A stretch of 64,000 nt of DNA from Osmia lignaria lignaria. Taxonomy: Eukaryota; Arthropoda; Insecta; Hymenoptera; Megachilidae. The position numbers were made by a program, and so were the translations under genes. Positions within the stretch are counted from its first letter, which is position 1. Every line of letters starts with the position of its first letter. This document shows, in pieces, positions 61,652 to 64,000 of the stretch. The stretch covers positions 13,910,001-13,974,000 of the forward strand of contig NW_027478160.1 of assembly GCF_051020975.1 (NCBI RefSeq), in the 5' to 3' direction. The notes under the pieces are model-generated. The model saw nothing but the letters and a program-made list of their open reading frames with translations, was not told where the DNA came from and searched no databases.

Positions 61652-63905
61652 TTGCAGATTTATCTCAAGGGAACGGGCCTGACGGACATATTTCGAGATA
61701 TTTCTTCTTCTTGTTGTTCTTCTTCTGCACAGCTAAGCTGGAAGTGGCATTTGCGGCTCGCACTAGTGCAGAGTTATCTCAAAGAAAGGGGCCACGGTGT
61801 TTCAGGATCTCTGTTATGTTGGTGCGGCTTCGGAACTTTTAAATATCTCGATATATCTCGAAAACTACGCATCTGATCAAAAAATATCATAGAACATAAA
61901 AAGTAGGAAACTTAATTCTCTACAAAAAAGGTCTCTTAACATTATGCCATAGCTCGCTTCGTTTCCGAGATATTTGCTGATTTATCTCAAGGGAAGGGGC
62001 CTGACGGACATATTTCGAGATATTTCTTCTTCTTGTTGTTCTTCTTCTGCACAGCTAAACTGGAAGTGGCATTTCCAGCTCGCAATAGTGCAGAGTTACC
62101 TCAAAGAAAGGGGCCACGGTGTTTCTGTATCTCTATTATGCTGGTGCGGCTTCGGAACTTTTAAATATCTTGATATATCTCGAGAACTACGCATCTGATC
62201 AAAAAATATCATAGAACATAAAAAGTACGAAACTTAATTCTCTACAACAAAGGTCTCTTAACATTTTGCCATAGCTCGCTTTGTTTCCGAGATATTTGCT
62301 GATTTATCTCAAGGGAAGGGGCCTGACGGACATATTTCGAGATATTTCTTCTTCTCGTTGTTCTTCTTCTGCACAGCTAAGCTGGAAGTGGCATTTGCGG
62401 CCCGCACTAGTGCAGAGTTATCTCAAAGAAAGGGGCCACGGTGTTTCTGTATCTCTATTATGTTGGTGCGGCTTCGGAACTTTTAAATATCTCGATATAT
62501 CTCGAAAACTACGCTTCTGATCAAAAAATATCATAGAACATAACTTGTAGGAGACATAATTCTCTACAAAAAAGGTCTCTTAACATTTTGCCATAGCTCG
62601 CTTCGTTTCCGAGATATTTGCAGATATATCTCAAGGGAAGGGGCCTGACGGACATATTTCGAGATATTTCTTCTTCTTGTTGTTCTTCTTCTGCACAGCT
62701 AAACTGGAAGTGGCATTTCCAGCTCGCAATAGAGCAGAGTTATCTGAAAGAAAGGGGCCACGGTGTTTCTGTATCTCTATTATGTTGGTGCGGCTTCGGA
62801 ACTTTTAAATATCTTGATATATCTCGAGAACTACGCATCTGATCAAAAAATATCATAGAACATAAAAAGTAGGAAACTTAATTCTCTACAAAAAAGGTCT
62901 CTTAACATTTTGCCATAGCTCGCTTCGTTTCCGAGATATTTGCAGATTTATCTCAAGGGAAGGGGCCTGACGGACATATTTCGAGATATTTCTTCTTCTT
63001 GTTGTTCTTCTTCTGCACAGCTAAGCTGGAAGTGGCATTTGCGGCTCGCACTAGTGCAGAGTTATCTCAAAGAAAGGGGCCACGGTGTTTCTGGATCTCT
63101 ATTATGTTGGTGCGGCTTCCGAACTTTTAAATATCTCGATATATCTCGAAAACTACGCTTCTGATCAAAAAATATCATAGAACATGAATTGTAGGAAACA
63201 TAATTCTCTACAAAAAAGGTCTCTTAACATTTTGCCATAGCTCGTTTCGTTTCCGAGATATTTGCAGATATATCTCAAGGGAAGGTGCCTGACGGACATA
63301 TTTCGAGATATTTCTTCTTCTTGTTGTTCTTCTTCTGCACAGCTAAACTGGAAGTGGCATTTCCAGCTCGCAATAGTGCAGAGTTATCTCAAAGAAAGGG
63401 GCCACGGTGTTTCTGTATCTCTATTATGTTGGTGCGGCTTCGGAACTTTTAAATATCTCGATATATCTCGAAAACTACGCTTCTGATCAAAAAATATCAT
63501 AGAACATAACTTGTAGGAGACATAATTCTCTACAAAAAAGGTCTCTTAACATTTTGCCATAGCTCGCTTTGTTTCCGAGATATTTGCTGATTTATCTCAA
63601 GGGAAGGGGCCTGACGGACATATTTCGAGATATTTCTTCTTCTTGTTGTTCTTCTTCTGCACAGCTAAACTGGAAGTGGCATTTCCAGCTCGCAATAGAG
63701 CAGAGTTATCTGAAAGAAAGGGGCCACGGTGTTTCTGTATCTCTATTATGTTGGTGCGGCTTCGGAACTTTTAAATATCTTGATATATCTCGAGAACTAC
63801 GCATCTGATCAAAAAATATCATAGAACATAAAAAGTAGGAAACTTAATTCTCTACAAAAAAGGTCTCTTAACATTTTGCCATAGCTCGCTTCGTTTCCGA
63901 GATAT
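61652..63905. repeat. 7-monomer HOR, rearranged at its right end
   Basis: Monomers 61652 (c, with GCTCCGTTTCC and AAGGGAACGGG), 61974 (d, with GTTACCTCAAAG), 62296 (e), 62618 (f), 62940 (g), 63262 and 63584. 63262 starts as h (GAAGGTGCCTG) and ends as e or j (ATCTCGAAAACTACGCTTC, ACTTGTAGGAGACAT). 63584 is f in its body (CTAAACTGG, CAATAGAGCAG) but starts like e. Confidence 0.85.
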
Positions 63906-64000
63906 TTGCAGATTTATCTCAAGGGAAGGGGCCTGACGGACATATTTCGAGATATTTCTTCTTCTTGTTGTTCTTCTTCTGCACAGCTAAGCTGGAAGTG
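63906..64000. repeat. Partial monomer at right edge
   Basis: The first 95 bp of a further monomer, up to AAGCTGGAAGTG. After an f-like monomer the expected next type is g, and nothing in these 95 bp contradicts that. The array continues beyond the window. Confidence 0.96.

Larger units (their letters stand above)
1..64000. repeat. 322-bp satellite DNA tandem array (whole window)
   Basis: The same 322-bp unit recurs without interruption and always in one orientation. The landmark TTGCAGATTTATCTC falls at 172, 494, 1138, 2104 and so on up to 63906, stepping by 322 except at seven small deletions totalling 22 bp. From 172 to 63906 the distance is 63734; adding 22 gives 63756, exactly 198 x 322. 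GC is about 39%. Monomers differ by single-base changes that are shared in groups, which defines subtypes and higher-order repeats. There is no unique sequence, inverted segment or inserted mobile element. Satellites of this kind are typical of centromeric or pericentromeric heterochromatin in eukaryotes; that location is inference. I do not recognise the family by name. Confidence 0.98.

Noticed and set aside
1..64000. CRISPR array
   Set aside because: The repeated unit is 322 bp with no alternation of short identical repeats and unique spacers; all of the sequence repeats.
1..64000. Ribosomal DNA, histone cluster or other tandem gene family
   Set aside because: The unit is too short and contains no rRNA, tRNA, 5S-like or histone-like sequence that I can recognise.

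Overview
The whole 64 kb window is one uninterrupted satellite DNA array. A 322-bp monomer (about 39% GC) is repeated head to tail in a single orientation. There are 198 complete monomers, from 172 to 63905, plus a 171-bp fragment on the left and a 95-bp fragment on the right. I see no gene, RNA gene, transposon, CRISPR array or unique sequence, and neither edge of the array lies in the window. The monomer length is very stable: the only departures are one 15-bp, one 2-bp and five 1-bp losses, 22 bp in all.

The sequence suggests a eukaryote, in centromeric, pericentromeric or other constitutive heterochromatin. An invertebrate, possibly an insect, is my best guess. A reference monomer (26878-27199) has 11 CpG where about 12 are expected, so CpG is not depleted. 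That argues against a heavily CpG-methylating vertebrate or plant host. I do not recognise the family and cannot name a species.

Monomers fall into recognisable subtypes marked by linked base differences, and the subtypes are ordered into nested higher-order repeats (HORs). From left to right: 0-6 kb has mixed monomers with a duplicated dimer; 6-20 kb has a 15-monomer unit with shortened 8-monomer descendants and a duplicated trimer; 21-23 kb has a 4-monomer unit; 23-41 kb has 6-, 4- and 5-monomer duplications and long-range partners; 42-64 kb has a more homogeneous region built from a 7-monomer unit (c-d-e-f-g-h-i, 2254 bp) and a 4-monomer unit (j-k-a-b, 1288 bp), with insertions and deletions of whole monomers. 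Letters a-k and t are my own labels for subtypes.

Several monomers are chimeras whose two halves match different subtypes. They can be read as junctions of unequal crossing-over or conversion. Inside the monomer there is an older imperfect duplication (33- and 31-nt arms, 114 bp apart), a TTC/TTG pyrimidine-rich tract, and an 11-bp inverted pair. About 74 codons are open in most monomers, but the evidence is against coding. I found no new gene system; what merits a second look is the array's architecture and its recombination junctions.
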